From Brevundimonas naejangsanensis (GTDB taxonomy: Bacteria; Pseudomonadota; Alphaproteobacteria; Caulobacterales; Caulobacteraceae), in the NCBI RefSeq assembly GCF_003627995.1, contig NZ_CP032707.1, positions 1,478,501 through 1,542,500 of the forward strand: a stretch of DNA of 64,000 nt, in the 5' to 3' direction. The position numbers and the translations under genes are program-made. Below, piece by piece: positions 52,282-61,741 of the stretch. Under the pieces are notes generated by a model that searched no databases, was not told where the DNA came from, and saw nothing but the letters and a program-made list of their open reading frames with translations. The first letter of the stretch is position 1; every line of letters begins with the position of its first letter.

Positions 52282-54375
52282 ATGTCGCTGCGCCGTCTCT
52301 ATTCCTTCACCGCCTCCCTGGCCGCCCTCGGCCTGGCCGCCGCGGTGGTCAACGCCCCCGCCACGCCCGCGCGCGCGGACGAGGGCATGTGGACCTTCGA
52401 CAACTTCCCGATCCAGACGGTGAACGACAAATACGGCACGCGGATCGACCAGGCGTGGCTGGACCGGGTGCGCAACGCCGCCGTGCGCCTGCGCGGCTGC
52501 TCGGCCTCCTTCGTCTCGGGCGAAGGTCTGATCCTGACCAACCACCACTGCGTCATCTCCTGCGTTCAGGACCTGTCCACGGCCCAGAGCGACTACGTCA
52601 AGAACGGCTGGATGCCCGCCACGCGCGAGGAGGAGAAGACCTGCCCCGGCCAGACCGCCGAGGTCCTGACCGACATCGTCGACGTCACCGACCGCGTCAT
52701 GGGCGCCGGGGCCGGCCTGGAAGGCGCGGCCTTCGTCGAGGCGCGCACCAATGAGGTCGACAAGATCCAGAAGGAGGCCTGCGGCGACGACCGCAAGCTG
52801 ACCTGCCAGGTGATCAGCTTCTATCGCGGCGGCAAATACGCCCTCTACAAGTTCCGCAAGTACGAGGACGTGCGCCTGGTCTTCGCGCCGGAGTTCCAGG
52901 CGGCCTTCTTCGGCGGCGACCCGGACAACTTCAACTTCCCGCGCTACGCCCTCGATGCCGCCTTCCTGCGCGCCTACGAGGACGGCAAGCCGGTCGCGAC
53001 CCCGAACCATCTGAAGTGGAGCGCCGAGGCGCCCAAGGACGGCGAGGCCACCTTCGTCGCCGGCAACCCCGGCACCACCCAGCGTCTGCTGACCCTCAGC
53101 CAACTGGAGCGGCTGCGCGATCAGCAGATTCCAGTGACCCTGATCCAGAGCTCGGAGCTGCGCGGCCGCCTGACCGAATATTCGACCCAGGGCGAGGAGG
53201 AGAAGCGCGTCGCCCTCGACCCGATCTTCGGCCTCGAGAACAGCTTCAAGGTCTATTACGGCCAGCTGGGCGCCCTGACCGACCCGGCCTTCATGGGCAA
53301 GAAGCGCGCCGAGGAGGCCGAGCTGCGTCAGCGCGTGGCGGCCGACCCGGCCCTGGTCCAGCGCATCGGCGATCCCTGGACGGACCTGGAGAAGGTTCAG
53401 GCGACGGCGACCGAGCTGTACCTGCCCTATCGCCAGCTGGAGGCGAACGCCGGCGGCGGCTCGACCCTCTACGCCTACGCCCGGTCGATCGTCCGCGCCG
53501 CCAAGGAACGGGCCAAGCCGGCGGCCGAGCGCCGCGCGGGCTATTCCGACGCCGACATCGCCGCCCTCGGCCGTCGCCTGGCCTCGGAGGCGCCGATCGC
53601 CAAGGGCGTCGAGGAGATCCAGCTGTCCTTCTGGCTGTCCAAGACGCGCGAATACCTGACCGCCGACAACGCCAATGTGAAGGCCATGCTGGGCCGCGAG
53701 AACCCCGAGGGCATCGCCGCCCGTCTGGTCGAGAGCAAGCTGATCGACCCGGCCTTCCGCGCCGAGGCCCTGGCCATGACGCCGGAGCAGCTGGCCGCCT
53801 CGGGCGACCCGATGATCGCCTTCGTCCTGGCCAATGACGACGCCGCCCAGGCCGTCCGCACCCAGTGGGACGCCGGGGTCAACGGTCCGACCGCCCGCGC
53901 CGCCGAAAAGGTCGCCCAGGCCCGCTTCGCCGTCTATGGCGACAACCTGTATCCGGACGCGACCTTCAGCCTCCGCCTGTCCTATGGCCAGGTGAAGGGC
54001 TGGACCTATCGCGGCGTGACCGTGCCGTCCTTCACCTACATGGGCGGCCTGTATGAGCGCGCCACCGGGGCCGAGCCCTTCAACGTGGCCCAGCGCTTCC
54101 TCGACGCCGAGGGCCGGGTGAACAAGGCGACCGTCTATGACTTCGTCTCGACCAACGACATCATCGGCGGCAACTCGGGTTCGCCGGTGATCAACGCCCG
54201 CGGCGAGGTGATCGGCGCCGCCTTCGACGGCAACATCCACTCCCTGGGCGGCTCGTTCGGCTATGACGGCGAACTGAACCGCACGGTGTCGGTCTCGACC
54301 GCTGCCGTCACCGAGGCCCTGCGCAACGTTTACAACCAGCCGCGCCTGCTGCGCGAACTGGGCGTGCGGCGTTAA
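52282..54375 (+). CDS. S46 dipeptidyl-peptidase, DPP7-like
   Basis: A 697-residue secreted serine exopeptidase with a signal peptide to about residue 32. The catalytic His is His89 (LTNHHCV) and the Ser is Ser632 (GGNSGSPVIN). The residue 18 after the Ser, which separates the two S46 types (Gly in DPP7, Arg or Ser in DPP11), is Gly650, so cleavage after hydrophobic residues is predicted. GGAGAG precedes the ATG. It is followed by a paralogue on the same strand, both presumably releasing dipeptides in the periplasm. Confidence 0.9.
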   Translation: MSLRRLYSFTASLAALGLAAAVVNAPATPARADEGMWTFDNFPIQTVNDKYGTRIDQAWLDRVRNAAVRLRGCSASFVSGEGLILTNHHCVISCVQDLSTAQSDYVKNGWMPATREEEKTCPGQTAEVLTDIVDVTDRVMGAGAGLEGAAFVEARTNEVDKIQKEACGDDRKLTCQVISFYRGGKYALYKFRKYEDVRLVFAPEFQAAFFGGDPDNFNFPRYALDAAFLRAYEDGKPVATPNHLKWSAEAPKDGEATFVAGNPGTTQRLLTLSQLERLRDQQIPVTLIQSSELRGRLTEYSTQGEEEKRVALDPIFGLENSFKVYYGQLGALTDPAFMGKKRAEEAELRQRVAADPALVQRIGDPWTDLEKVQATATELYLPYRQLEANAGGGSTLYAYARSIVRAAKERAKPAAERRAGYSDADIAALGRRLASEAPIAKGVEEIQLSFWLSKTREYLTADNANVKAMLGRENPEGIAARLVESKLIDPAFRAEALAMTPEQLAASGDPMIAFVLANDDAAQAVRTQWDAGVNGPTARAAEKVAQARFAVYGDNLYPDATFSLRLSYGQVKGWTYRGVTVPSFTYMGGLYERATGAEPFNVAQRFLDAEGRVNKATVYDFVSTNDIIGGNSGSPVINARGEVIGAAFDGNIHSLGGSFGYDGELNRTVSVSTAAVTEALRNVYNQPRLLRELGVRR

Positions 54376-54383
54376 GGACTTGA

Positions 54384-54436
54384 GCGCGGCGTCCGATCCA
54401 GACGCCGCGCCTCTCCCTCCCCTTCATGGGGAGGGA
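54384..54436. repeat. Two hairpins between the S46 genes
   Basis: A perfect ten-pair stem GCGCGGCGTC/GACGCCGCGC (54384-54410) is followed at once by TCCCTCCCC/GGGGAGGGA (54414-54436). The second matches the arm style of the intergenic repeats. No T tract follows, so factor-independent termination is doubtful; it may stabilise the upstream message end. Confidence 0.7.
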
Positions 54437-54562
54437 GAAGGGCCTACGCCCCGGTCTGACGTCGCGCTTGGCTAGATTGCTTGCAACGGCGCGCCGATTT
54501 CAGACTATTCAGACGAGTTGGACTCTGTTTTTCCCCGCCGGAGTCTGAATCAGGAGCTTCTC

Positions 54563-56659
54563 ATGCGTCACATGCTGTTCGCCTCGGCCGCCGTCCTGGC
54601 TTTCGCCGGCGCCTCTTCCGCCAAGGCCGAGGAGGGCATGTGGACCTATGACAACTTCCCCATCGCCCGCGCCAACCAGACCCTGGGCACGAACATCGAC
54701 CAGGCCTGGCTCGACCGCGTCCGCCTGTCGTCGGTCAAGTTCGGCGGCTGTTCGGCGGGGGTCATCTCCGGCGAGGGCCTGGTGATGACCAACAACCACT
54801 GCGTCGCCACCTGCGTCGCCAACCTGTCGACCCCGCAGGTCCAGTACGCCGAGACCGGCTTCACGCCCAAGAGCCGCGAGGAGGAGCTGAAATGCCCCGG
54901 CGGCTCGGCCGAGATCCTGACCGACATCACCGACGTCACCGCGCGGGTGCAGAAGGCGGGCGAGGGGCTGGACGGCCAGGCCTTCACCCAGGCGCGCGAG
55001 GCCGAAGCCGGCCGCATCGAGACCGAGGCCTGCGGGTCCGATCCCAAGATCCGTTGCCAGGTCGTCAGCCTGTATCGTGGCGGCCAGTTCAAGCTCTACA
55101 AGTTCCGCAAATACTCCGACGTGCGCCTGGCCTGGGCGCCGGAAGACCGCGCCGCGACCTTCGGCGGCGATCTGGACAACTTCTCCTTCCCGCGCTTCGC
55201 CATCGATGCGGCCTTCATCCGCCTGTACGAAGACGGCAAGCCCGCCGCGACGCCGACCCACTTCACCTGGAACCCGAACAAGCCGACCGAGGGCGAGCCC
55301 GTCTTCGTCACCGGCAATCCCGGCTCGACCCAGCGCCTGCTGACCCAGTCGCAGCTGATGACCATCCGCGACGTGGTCCTGCCGATGGACCAGCTGATCG
55401 CCTCCGAACTGCGCGGCCGTCTGATCCGCTATTCGGAAGAGGGCGAGGATCAGGCCTTCATCGCCATGGACCCCATCGTCGGCGTCGAGAACACCTACAA
55501 GCGCGGCCTGGGCCGGATGCGCGCCCTGACCGACGCCGCCTTCATGGCCAAGAAGGCCGAGGCTGAAGCCGACTTCCGCGCCCGCGCGGCGGGCGGTCAG
55601 ACCGATCCGTGGACGACGCTGGAGGCGGTTCAGCCCCTGGCGCGTGAGCTTTACGCCCCCATGGCCCTGCTGGAAGGCGGCACGGGCCTGGGCACCACCT
55701 CGGTGGCGGGCGGCTCGTCGCTGTTCAACTGGGCGCGGACCCTCGTGCGCGGGGCTCAGGAACGCGCCAAGCCCTCGGACCAGCGCCTGCCCGAGTTCGC
55801 CGACAGCCGCCTGCCCGGCGTCCAGTCCGGCCTGTTCGCCGAGCGCCCGACCTATCCGGCGCTGGAGCAAATCCGTCTGGAATGGTGGCTGTCCAAGACC
55901 CGCGAATGGCTGACCGTCGACAGCCCCTACGTCCGCACCCTGCTGGGCAAGGAAAGCCCCGAAGGTCTGTCGGCCCGCCTGATCGAGGGCACCCAGCTGG
56001 CTGACCCGGCCGTGCGCCGCGCCCTGTGGGAAGGCGGCCTGCCCGCCGTTCAGGCCTCGACCGATCCGCTGATCCAGTACGCCCTGGCCATCGACGCCGA
56101 CGCCCGCGCCGTGCGCGCGCAGTGGGACAATACGGTCAAGGCGCCGACCGACCGCGCCTCGGAACAGCTAGCCGCCGCCCGCTTCGCCGTCTATGGCGAC
56201 GCCGTCTATCCCGACGCCACCGGCACCCTGCGCCTGACCTACGGCCGGGTCGAGGGCACGGACGTTCCGGGCCAGCGCATCCCTGCCTTCACCACCTTCG
56301 CCGGCCTGTGGGATCGTGCGACGGGGGCCGAGCCCTTCAACGTCGCGCCCAAGCTGCTGGCCGCCAAGGACCGCATCGACCCGAACGCGGTGATGAACAT
56401 GGCTGTCTCGTCCGACACCATCGGCGGCTCGTCGGGCTCGCCCGCCGTCAACGCCAAGGGCGAGATCATCGGCGCCAACTTCGATTCCACCGTCCTGACC
56501 CAGCGCAACGCCTACGGCTATGACCGCAACGTCAACCGCAGCGTCATCGTCACCACCCAGGCCGTGACCACCGCCCTGCGCGACGTTTACGGCATGGATC
56601 ACCTGATCCAGGAGCTGGGCGTGGCGCCCAAGGCCGCGCCCCGCCGGGCGCGCCGTTGA
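54563..56659 (+). CDS. S46 dipeptidyl-peptidase, DPP11-like
   Basis: A 698-residue paralogue of the preceding gene with a signal peptide to about residue 22. The catalytic His is His79 (MTNNHCV) and the Ser is Ser624 (GGSSGSPAVN). The discriminating residue 18 after the Ser is Ser642 rather than Gly, the pattern linked to DPP11, which cleaves after acidic residues. CAGGAGC lies upstream of the ATG at 54563. Together the pair would widen dipeptide release from protein. Its stop overlaps the TTG start of the GNAT gene. Confidence 0.9.
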   Translation: MRHMLFASAAVLAFAGASSAKAEEGMWTYDNFPIARANQTLGTNIDQAWLDRVRLSSVKFGGCSAGVISGEGLVMTNNHCVATCVANLSTPQVQYAETGFTPKSREEELKCPGGSAEILTDITDVTARVQKAGEGLDGQAFTQAREAEAGRIETEACGSDPKIRCQVVSLYRGGQFKLYKFRKYSDVRLAWAPEDRAATFGGDLDNFSFPRFAIDAAFIRLYEDGKPAATPTHFTWNPNKPTEGEPVFVTGNPGSTQRLLTQSQLMTIRDVVLPMDQLIASELRGRLIRYSEEGEDQAFIAMDPIVGVENTYKRGLGRMRALTDAAFMAKKAEAEADFRARAAGGQTDPWTTLEAVQPLARELYAPMALLEGGTGLGTTSVAGGSSLFNWARTLVRGAQERAKPSDQRLPEFADSRLPGVQSGLFAERPTYPALEQIRLEWWLSKTREWLTVDSPYVRTLLGKESPEGLSARLIEGTQLADPAVRRALWEGGLPAVQASTDPLIQYALAIDADARAVRAQWDNTVKAPTDRASEQLAAARFAVYGDAVYPDATGTLRLTYGRVEGTDVPGQRIPAFTTFAGLWDRATGAEPFNVAPKLLAAKDRIDPNAVMNMAVSSDTIGGSSGSPAVNAKGEIIGANFDSTVLTQRNAYGYDRNVNRSVIVTTQAVTTALRDVYGMDHLIQELGVAPKAAPRRARR

Positions 56660-57186
56660 TCGCGCCGAGCTTCCGTCTTGCGGCGCCGGACGACGTTCCG
56701 GCGCTGCGCCGCCTGATCGAAAGCGCCTATCGCGGCGACAGCGCCAAGGCGGGCTGGAGCCATGAGGCCGACCTGCTGGGCGGTCAGCGCACCGACGAGG
56801 CCGAGCTGCGCGACATTCTCGCCGACGCCTCGCGGGTCATCCTGCTGGCCGAGGTCGAGGGCGTCCTGACCGGCTGCGTCCAGGTCGCGGATCAGGGCGG
56901 CGGCCGGGCCTATCTCGGTCTGCTGACCGTCGATCCGACCCGTCAGGCGGGCGGTCTGGGCCGTCGGCTGATCGACGCCGCCGAGGCCGAGGCCCGCCGC
57001 CGCTTCGCCGCGACGCGCATGGAGATGACGGTCATCCGCCGGCGCGCCGAGCTGATCGCCTGGTACGAGCGCCGAGGCTATCGGCTGACCGGGGAGACCC
57101 GGCCCTTCCCGCTGGACGACGAGCGCTTCGGCCTGCCGCAGACGCGGAATCTGGAGTTCGTGGTGCTGGAAAAGGCGCTCAAATAA
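56656..57186 (+). CDS. GNAT family N-acetyltransferase
   Basis: A 176-residue GNAT-fold acetyltransferase. The acetyl-CoA loop lies at LGLLTVDPTRQAGGLGRRLIDAAE, and the C-terminal IAWYERRGYRLTGETRPFP is typical. The start is a TTG overlapping the S46 stop (TTGA), so translation is coupled. The acceptor is unknown. Confidence 0.88.
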   Translation: MIAPSFRLAAPDDVPALRRLIESAYRGDSAKAGWSHEADLLGGQRTDEAELRDILADASRVILLAEVEGVLTGCVQVADQGGGRAYLGLLTVDPTRQAGGLGRRLIDAAEAEARRRFAATRMEMTVIRRRAELIAWYERRGYRLTGETRPFPLDDERFGLPQTRNLEFVVLEKALK

Positions 57187-57189
57187 AAA

Positions 57190-57355
57190 CCCTCTCCCGA
57201 CGGGAGAGGGCTTGAGCCTCGGAGAGCCGAAGGCGATCCGCAAGGCGAAAGGGTGAGGGGCGGAGGCTTCAGTCGGCTTTAGCCGTGGCGCGACGGCTTA
57301 CGCCGACGGTCGCCGGGAACCCTCATCGGGCCACCTTCTCCCATCGGGAGAAGGG
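57190..57355. repeat. Paired palindromic element (convergent gap GNAT/pgsA)
   Basis: Left arm CCCTCTCCCGACGGGAGAGG (57190-57209) matches the family at 38071. The centre begins TTCAGTCGGCTTTAGCCGT, also as there. The right end CCACCTTCTCCCATCGGGAG resembles the his-operon arm, so this copy is a hybrid of the two subfamilies. It occupies the whole convergent gap. Confidence 0.83.
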
Positions 57356-57375
57356 ACCATAGCAAGGAAGCCGTC

Positions 57376-58008
57376 TTACAGATCCCGCATCTGCTTCTGG
57401 GCGGCGCTGAAATACTGCCAGCCGGTCCACAGGGTGACGATGGCGGCCAGCCAGATCAGGGCGTCCGAGAACAGCTGGAAGGCCGGCAGGTAGTCGAAGG
57501 GCAGGCCCCAGCCGTCCCAGTTGCGGGCGAACAACTGGCAGCCCAGGGCCACCATCTGCAGGGTGGTCTTCCACTTGGCGGCCAGGGTGACGGGCAGGTT
57601 GATGCGCCCGGCCATGGTCTCGCGCAGGGCCGAGACGGCGAACTCGCGGAACAGGATCAGGCCGCAGGGAATGATGATCTGCTGCACCGAACCCGAGGTC
57701 AGCACGCCCAGGATGGCGCCCGTGACCAGGATCTTGTCGGCGATCGGGTCCAGAATGGCGCCCCAGCGCGTCTCGGCCTTCCAGCGGCGAGCCAGATAGC
57801 CGTCGATCCAGTCCGTCGAGGCGGCGATGACGAAGATCCAGAAGCCCGTGCGGTACATGGCGAACTGGTCGTCGGGGCTCAGCCAGGCCGAGACGAAGGG
57901 AATGCCGCTGGTCGCTCCCGCCAGCAGCAGGAACATGACCACCCCCGCCGCCAGCCGGATGCTGGTCAGGATGTTGGGGATCGGATTGGCTTTGTGGGCA
58001 GGGGCCAT
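57376..58008 (-). CDS. pgsA: CDP-diacylglycerol-glycerol-3-phosphate 3-phosphatidyltransferase
   Basis: A 210-residue inner-membrane enzyme that makes phosphatidylglycerol phosphate. The CDP-alcohol phosphotransferase motif D-x2-D-G-x2-A-R-x8-G-x3-D-x3-D is complete: DWIDGYLARR through GAILDPIADK. About six hydrophobic segments are present, and the start NIPNILTSIRLA-like sequence reads NPIPNILTSIRLAAG. It lies 65 bases after the carbonic anhydrase stop on the same strand. Confidence 0.94.
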   Translation of the reverse strand: MAPAHKANPIPNILTSIRLAAGVVMFLLLAGATSGIPFVSAWLSPDDQFAMYRTGFWIFVIAASTDWIDGYLARRWKAETRWGAILDPIADKILVTGAILGVLTSGSVQQIIIPCGLILFREFAVSALRETMAGRINLPVTLAAKWKTTLQMVALGCQLFARNWDGWGLPFDYLPAFQLFSDALIWLAAIVTLWTGWQYFSAAQKQMRDL

Positions 58009-58073
58009 GACGTCTTCCGTTGCGAACGGCACGGGTGTGCCACGGTTCGCGCCCAGAGGCGAGGGCGGCGCCT

Positions 58074-58688
58074 TTAGTCCAGGCGCTCGAACCGGCCGGG
58101 GCCGGTCAGCTTGGACAGGATGCCCAGGGCGATGCCGAAGTGCAGGCCGCTGAGCTTGAGCTCGCCCGCCGCTTCCTTCTCCGCGATCCAGGGGAAGGTG
58201 CGCAGGTTCTCCAGCGACAGGCGCACCACGGCCTCCTCGGCCGCGCACTCGACCTGATCGGCGGCCAGGCCCTCGACCGCGCGGCGCACGGCGGGCACGC
58301 CCTGTTCGACCCAGGGGGCGACGAAGTCCTGGCAATTGGCGGGCGAGCCCTTGAGCATGGCGGTGACGCCGCCGCAGGAGGCGTGGCCCATGACGACGAC
58401 GTGCTTGACCTTGAGCACGTTGACGCCGAATTCCAGCGCCGCCGAGACGCCGTGCAGCTTGCCGTCGGGCTGATAGGGCGGGACCAGGTTGGCGACGTTG
58501 CGCACCACGAACAGTTCGCCCGGCGCCGTGTCGAAGATCAGGGCCGGATCGGCGCGGCTGTCTGAACAGGCCACGACCAGGGTGTGCGGCTTCTGCCCGT
58601 TGACGGCCAGGGCTTCGTACTCGGCGCGCTCGGACGGCCACCTGTTCGCGCGGAAGCGATGGTAGCCCTTGGTCAGTTCGGCGATCAT
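58074..58688 (-). CDS. Beta carbonic anhydrase
   Basis: A 204-residue zinc enzyme interconverting carbon dioxide and bicarbonate. Zinc ligands are in ACSDSRADP (Cys, with the Asp-Arg dyad) and MGHASCGGV (His and Cys). Length fits the beta class. It follows uvrC by 54 bases on the same strand, and pgsA follows it. Confidence 0.93.
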   Translation of the reverse strand: MIAELTKGYHRFRANRWPSERAEYEALAVNGQKPHTLVVACSDSRADPALIFDTAPGELFVVRNVANLVPPYQPDGKLHGVSAALEFGVNVLKVKHVVVMGHASCGGVTAMLKGSPANCQDFVAPWVEQGVPAVRRAVEGLAADQVECAAEEAVVRLSLENLRTFPWIAEKEAAGELKLSGLHFGIALGILSKLTGPGRFERLD

Positions 58689-58742
58689 GGGGGCGTTCCT
58701 AGACCGACGACGGTTGATCGCTCAACCCGAAATCCGCATCCC

Positions 58743-60635
58743 TCATGACTTGTGAAAGAAGCCGTGGATGCGTTCGGCCAGGGCCTGGCTGACGCCGTCG
58801 ACCTTGACCAGATCAGGAACCGACGCCCGGCTGACCCCCTTGGCCGAGCCGAAGGCGTGCAGCAAAGCCTTCTTGCGTCCCGGTCCGACGCCCTCGATCT
58901 CGTCCAGCGGATTCTTCTTGATGTCCATCGAGCGGCGCTTGGCGTGGGCGCCGTTGGCGAAGCGGTGCGCCTCGTCGCGCAGCCGCTGCAGATAGTAGAG
59001 GGCCGGGCTCTTCAGCGGCAGCATGAAGGGCGCCTTGCCGGGCATGAAGAACTTCTCCAGCCCCGCGTCGCGGTCCGGCCCCTTGGCCACGCCGACCACG
59101 GCGATGTCGTCGACGCCCAGGTCGGCCATGACGGCCAGCACCTCGGCCAGCTGGCCCGCTCCGCCGTCTATCAGCAGCAAGTCGGGGCGCTCGACCGCCT
59201 CGCCGGCCTCCTCGTCCTTGACCAGCTTGCCGAAGCGGCGGCGCATGACCTCGCGCATCATGCCGTAGTCGTCGCCGGGGGTCAGGTCTTCGCCCCGGAT
59301 GTTGAACTTGCGGTACTGGTTCTTGCGGAAGCCCTCGGGGCCCGCGACCACCATGCCGCCGACGGCGTTTGTCCCCTGGATATGGGCGTTGTCGTAGACC
59401 TCGATCCGCTCGGGCCGGGCGTCCAGGCCGAAGGCCTCGCACACCTCGTCGAGGATTTTGCCTTGCGCCGAGTTCTCGGCCAGCTTGCGGCCCAGGGCCT
59501 CCCTGGCGTTGGTCAGGGCGTGGTCGACCAAGCCCGCCTTGCCGCCGCGCAGGGGGCGGGCGATCTCGACCCTGTGCTCGGCTTTCATCGAGAAGGCGGC
59601 CTCCAGCAGCTCCAGCTCGTGCGGGCGGACGTTGGACAGGATCAGGCGCGGGACCGGCTTGTCCTCGTAGAACTGACCCAGGAAGGCGGCGAGGATTTCC
59701 GGGTCGCTGTCGCTCCTGTCCACCCGCGGGAAATAGGCGCGCCCGCCCCAGTTCTGGCCCGCGCGATAGAAGAAGACCTGGACGCAGGCCTGGCCGCCCT
59801 CGGCGTGCAGGGCGAAGACATCGGCTTCGGCCACGCCATCGGCGTTGATGCTGCTCTCCATCGCAATGGCCGAAAGGGCGCGGATCCGGTCGCGCACGCG
59901 GGCGGCGGTCTCGAAGTCCAGGTCGTCCGACGCCGCCTGCATCTCCTGCGACAGGCGGCCGATGACGGCGCGCGACTTGCCGCGCAGGAACTGTTCGGCC
60001 TCAGTGACCAGATCGCCGTAATCCTCAAGCGAGATCAGGCCGGTGCAGGGCGCCGAGCAGCGCTTGATCTGGTGCAGCATGCAGGGGCGGGTGCGGGTCT
60101 CATAGACGCTGTCCGAACAGGATCGCAGCAGGAAGGCCTTCTGCAGGGTGTTCAGCGTGTGGTTCACCGCCCAGGTCGAGGCGAAGGGGCCGAAATAGTC
60201 GCCCGGAATCGTATGGGCGCCGCGATGCTTGCGGACCTGGGGCGCGCGGTGGTCGCGGCGGATCATCAGTTCGGCGAAGGACTTGTCGTCGCGCAGCAGG
60301 ACGTTGAAGCGCGGCTTCAGCTTCTTGATGAAGTTCGATTCGAGCAGCAGGGCCTCGGTCTCGGACGCCGTGACCACCAGCTCCATCGCGCGGGTCAGGC
60401 TGACCATCAGGCCGATGCGCTGGGTGTGGAAACGTCCTTGCGCATACTGGACGATGCGCTTCTTCAGCGACTTGGCCTTGCCGACATAGAGGCAGGCGCC
60501 GTCCTCGCCGTACATGCGATAGACGCCGGGCTTGTCGGGCGCGCGGCGCGCCTCGTCCGCGATCAGTTCGGCGGCCTGAAGCGGCAGGGCTTCGGTCGGG
60601 GCGTCGCCCGGAATGTCGATCGTCTCCTCGGTCAT
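58743..60635 (-). CDS. uvrC: UvrABC excinuclease subunit C
   Basis: A 630-residue nucleotide-excision-repair nuclease. The N-terminal GIY-YIG domain reads [26 protein letters not shown] (5-ordered motif present); a UvrB-interacting segment lies near residues 215-250 ([26 protein letters not shown]); the RNase H-like nuclease starts with [20 protein letters not shown], and a C-terminal helix-hairpin-helix pair ends the protein. The gene order uvrC-(carbonic anhydrase)-pgsA is seen in relatives. Confidence 0.96.
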   Translation of the reverse strand: MTEETIDIPGDAPTEALPLQAAELIADEARRAPDKPGVYRMYGEDGACLYVGKAKSLKKRIVQYAQGRFHTQRIGLMVSLTRAMELVVTASETEALLLESNFIKKLKPRFNVLLRDDKSFAELMIRRDHRAPQVRKHRGAHTIPGDYFGPFASTWAVNHTLNTLQKAFLLRSCSDSVYETRTRPCMLHQIKRCSAPCTGLISLEDYGDLVTEAEQFLRGKSRAVIGRLSQEMQAASDDLDFETAARVRDRIRALSAIAMESSINADGVAEADVFALHAEGGQACVQVFFYRAGQNWGGRAYFPRVDRSDSDPEILAAFLGQFYEDKPVPRLILSNVRPHELELLEAAFSMKAEHRVEIARPLRGGKAGLVDHALTNAREALGRKLAENSAQGKILDEVCEAFGLDARPERIEVYDNAHIQGTNAVGGMVVAGPEGFRKNQYRKFNIRGEDLTPGDDYGMMREVMRRRFGKLVKDEEAGEAVERPDLLLIDGGAGQLAEVLAVMADLGVDDIAVVGVAKGPDRDAGLEKFFMPGKAPFMLPLKSPALYYLQRLRDEAHRFANGAHAKRRSMDIKKNPLDEIEGVGPGRKKALLHAFGSAKGVSRASVPDLVKVDGVSQALAERIHGFFHKS

Positions 60636-60651
60636 CGGGCGGGATATAGGC

Positions 60652-61098
60652 TCAGCCGCGCCGGACCAGAAGCACCCCGCCGATCACCAGCAGGACGCCG
60701 GCGACGCGGGTCGGGCTGATCGACTGCTGCGGCACGCCCAGGGCGCCGAAATGGTCGAGGATCAGGCTCAGCGCCAGCTGGCCCGCCACCATCAGGACGA
60801 TGGTCAGGGCCGCCCCGAACCGGGGCACGCCCCAGGCGGCGGCGACCACGAAGAGGCAGCCGTAGAGGCCGCCCAGCCAGGCCCAGGCAGGCAGGGCCTT
60901 CATCGCCGCCGCGTCCGGCCGCGTCTGCAGCGTCAGGGCCAGGAGGCCCAGGGCGATGGTCCCCACGAAGAAGGAGACGAAGGCCGCGTTGACCGGCGAA
61001 CCGACGGCGACGGCCAGCCGGGCGTTGGTCGGTCCCTGCAGGGCGGTGGCGGCGCCGCCGAGGACCAGGGCCAGAAGGGCGAGGACGGGAAGCGGCAT
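60652..61098 (-). CDS. DMT-type membrane protein (DUF606/YdcZ-like)
   Basis: A 148-residue protein with five hydrophobic segments. [17 protein letters not shown] and the WAWLGGLYG turn are typical of the DUF606 branch of the drug/metabolite transporter superfamily, which form homo- or heterodimers. Substrate unknown. It sits eight bases after the Nudix stop on the same strand. Confidence 0.85.
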   Translation of the reverse strand: MPLPVLALLALVLGGAATALQGPTNARLAVAVGSPVNAAFVSFFVGTIALGLLALTLQTRPDAAAMKALPAWAWLGGLYGCLFVVAAAWGVPRFGAALTIVLMVAGQLALSLILDHFGALGVPQQSISPTRVAGVLLVIGGVLLVRRG

Positions 61099-61106
61099 GG
61101 GCTGTC

Positions 61107-61580
61107 TCACCAGTTGGGATCGGGCGCGGCGTCGCCGAAGATCTCGGCCAGGCGGTCGCGGGTGGCGCGGGTGGCGTCGGCGGGCAGGGCGTGGGGATGG
61201 AACCAGCCGATCTCGGCGATCTCGCCGTGGCTGGTCCGCTCGGCCATCTCGAAGGCGTCCAGGCGGAAGACCAGGACGTGGTCGCCGGGAAAGAAGGCTT
61301 CGTTGGAATGCGCCGACAGCAGGCGCGGCTCGCCCGTGGCGATCACCCCCGCCTCCTCGCGCAGTTCGCGGATCACCGCCGCATGGGTCGTCTCGCCGCG
61401 ATCCACCCCGCCGCCGGGCAGCCACCAGCCGTGCAGATAGGTGTGCTTGACCAGCAGCACCCGACCCTCCGCGTCCACCGCCACGCCGCGCACCCCCAGG
61501 GTCATGCCTCGGCTCAGCCGCGACCAGGCGAAGAACAGCGGCCGGGTGAAGGGTTCGATGCGGGTGCGCCAGGTGGTCAT
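61107..61580 (-). CDS. Nudix hydrolase
   Basis: A 157-residue Nudix enzyme. The Nudix box G-x5-E-x7-REUXEEXGU is complete as GGGVDRGETTHAAVIRELRE followed by EAGV. It hydrolyses a nucleoside diphosphate linked to another moiety; the substrate cannot be told. It is first in a two-gene unit with the DMT-type protein. Confidence 0.92.
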   Translation of the reverse strand: MTTWRTRIEPFTRPLFFAWSRLSRGMTLGVRGVAVDAEGRVLLVKHTYLHGWWLPGGGVDRGETTHAAVIRELREEAGVIATGEPRLLSAHSNEAFFPGDHVLVFRLDAFEMAERTSHGEIAEIGWFHPHALPADATRATRDRLAEIFGDAAPDPNW

Positions 61581-61660
61581 GTAGGAACGATAGGCCGGGG
61601 CCGGGCGGCTTGAACAGAGGCGCGCTTCCCCCTATTCGGAAGCGGAACAGGAGACCCGTC

Positions 61661-61741
61661 ATGCTGGCCATCGCCACCATCTTTGCTTTCATCGCCGTCA
61701 TCGCCGCCATCAACTTCTACGAGTTCGGCCGGGTTGACTGA
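61661..61741 (+). CDS. 26-residue single-helix membrane miniprotein
   Basis: ATG with a good CAGGAGA site. The peptide (start MLAIATIFAFIAVIAAINFY, end EFGRVD) is one hydrophobic helix. Its last codons overlap the TTG start of the SDR gene by eight bases, so it could be a coupling leader as well as a product. Helices of this kind can anchor or tune membrane complexes; no homologue comes to mind. Confidence 0.5.
   Translation: MLAIATIFAFIAVIAAINFYEFGRVD

Noticed and set aside
52225..54240. A 671-codon minus-strand frame opposite the first S46 peptidase gene
   Set aside because: Antisense shadow of a strongly conserved gene, with no domain or ribosome site; typical of high-GC third positions.
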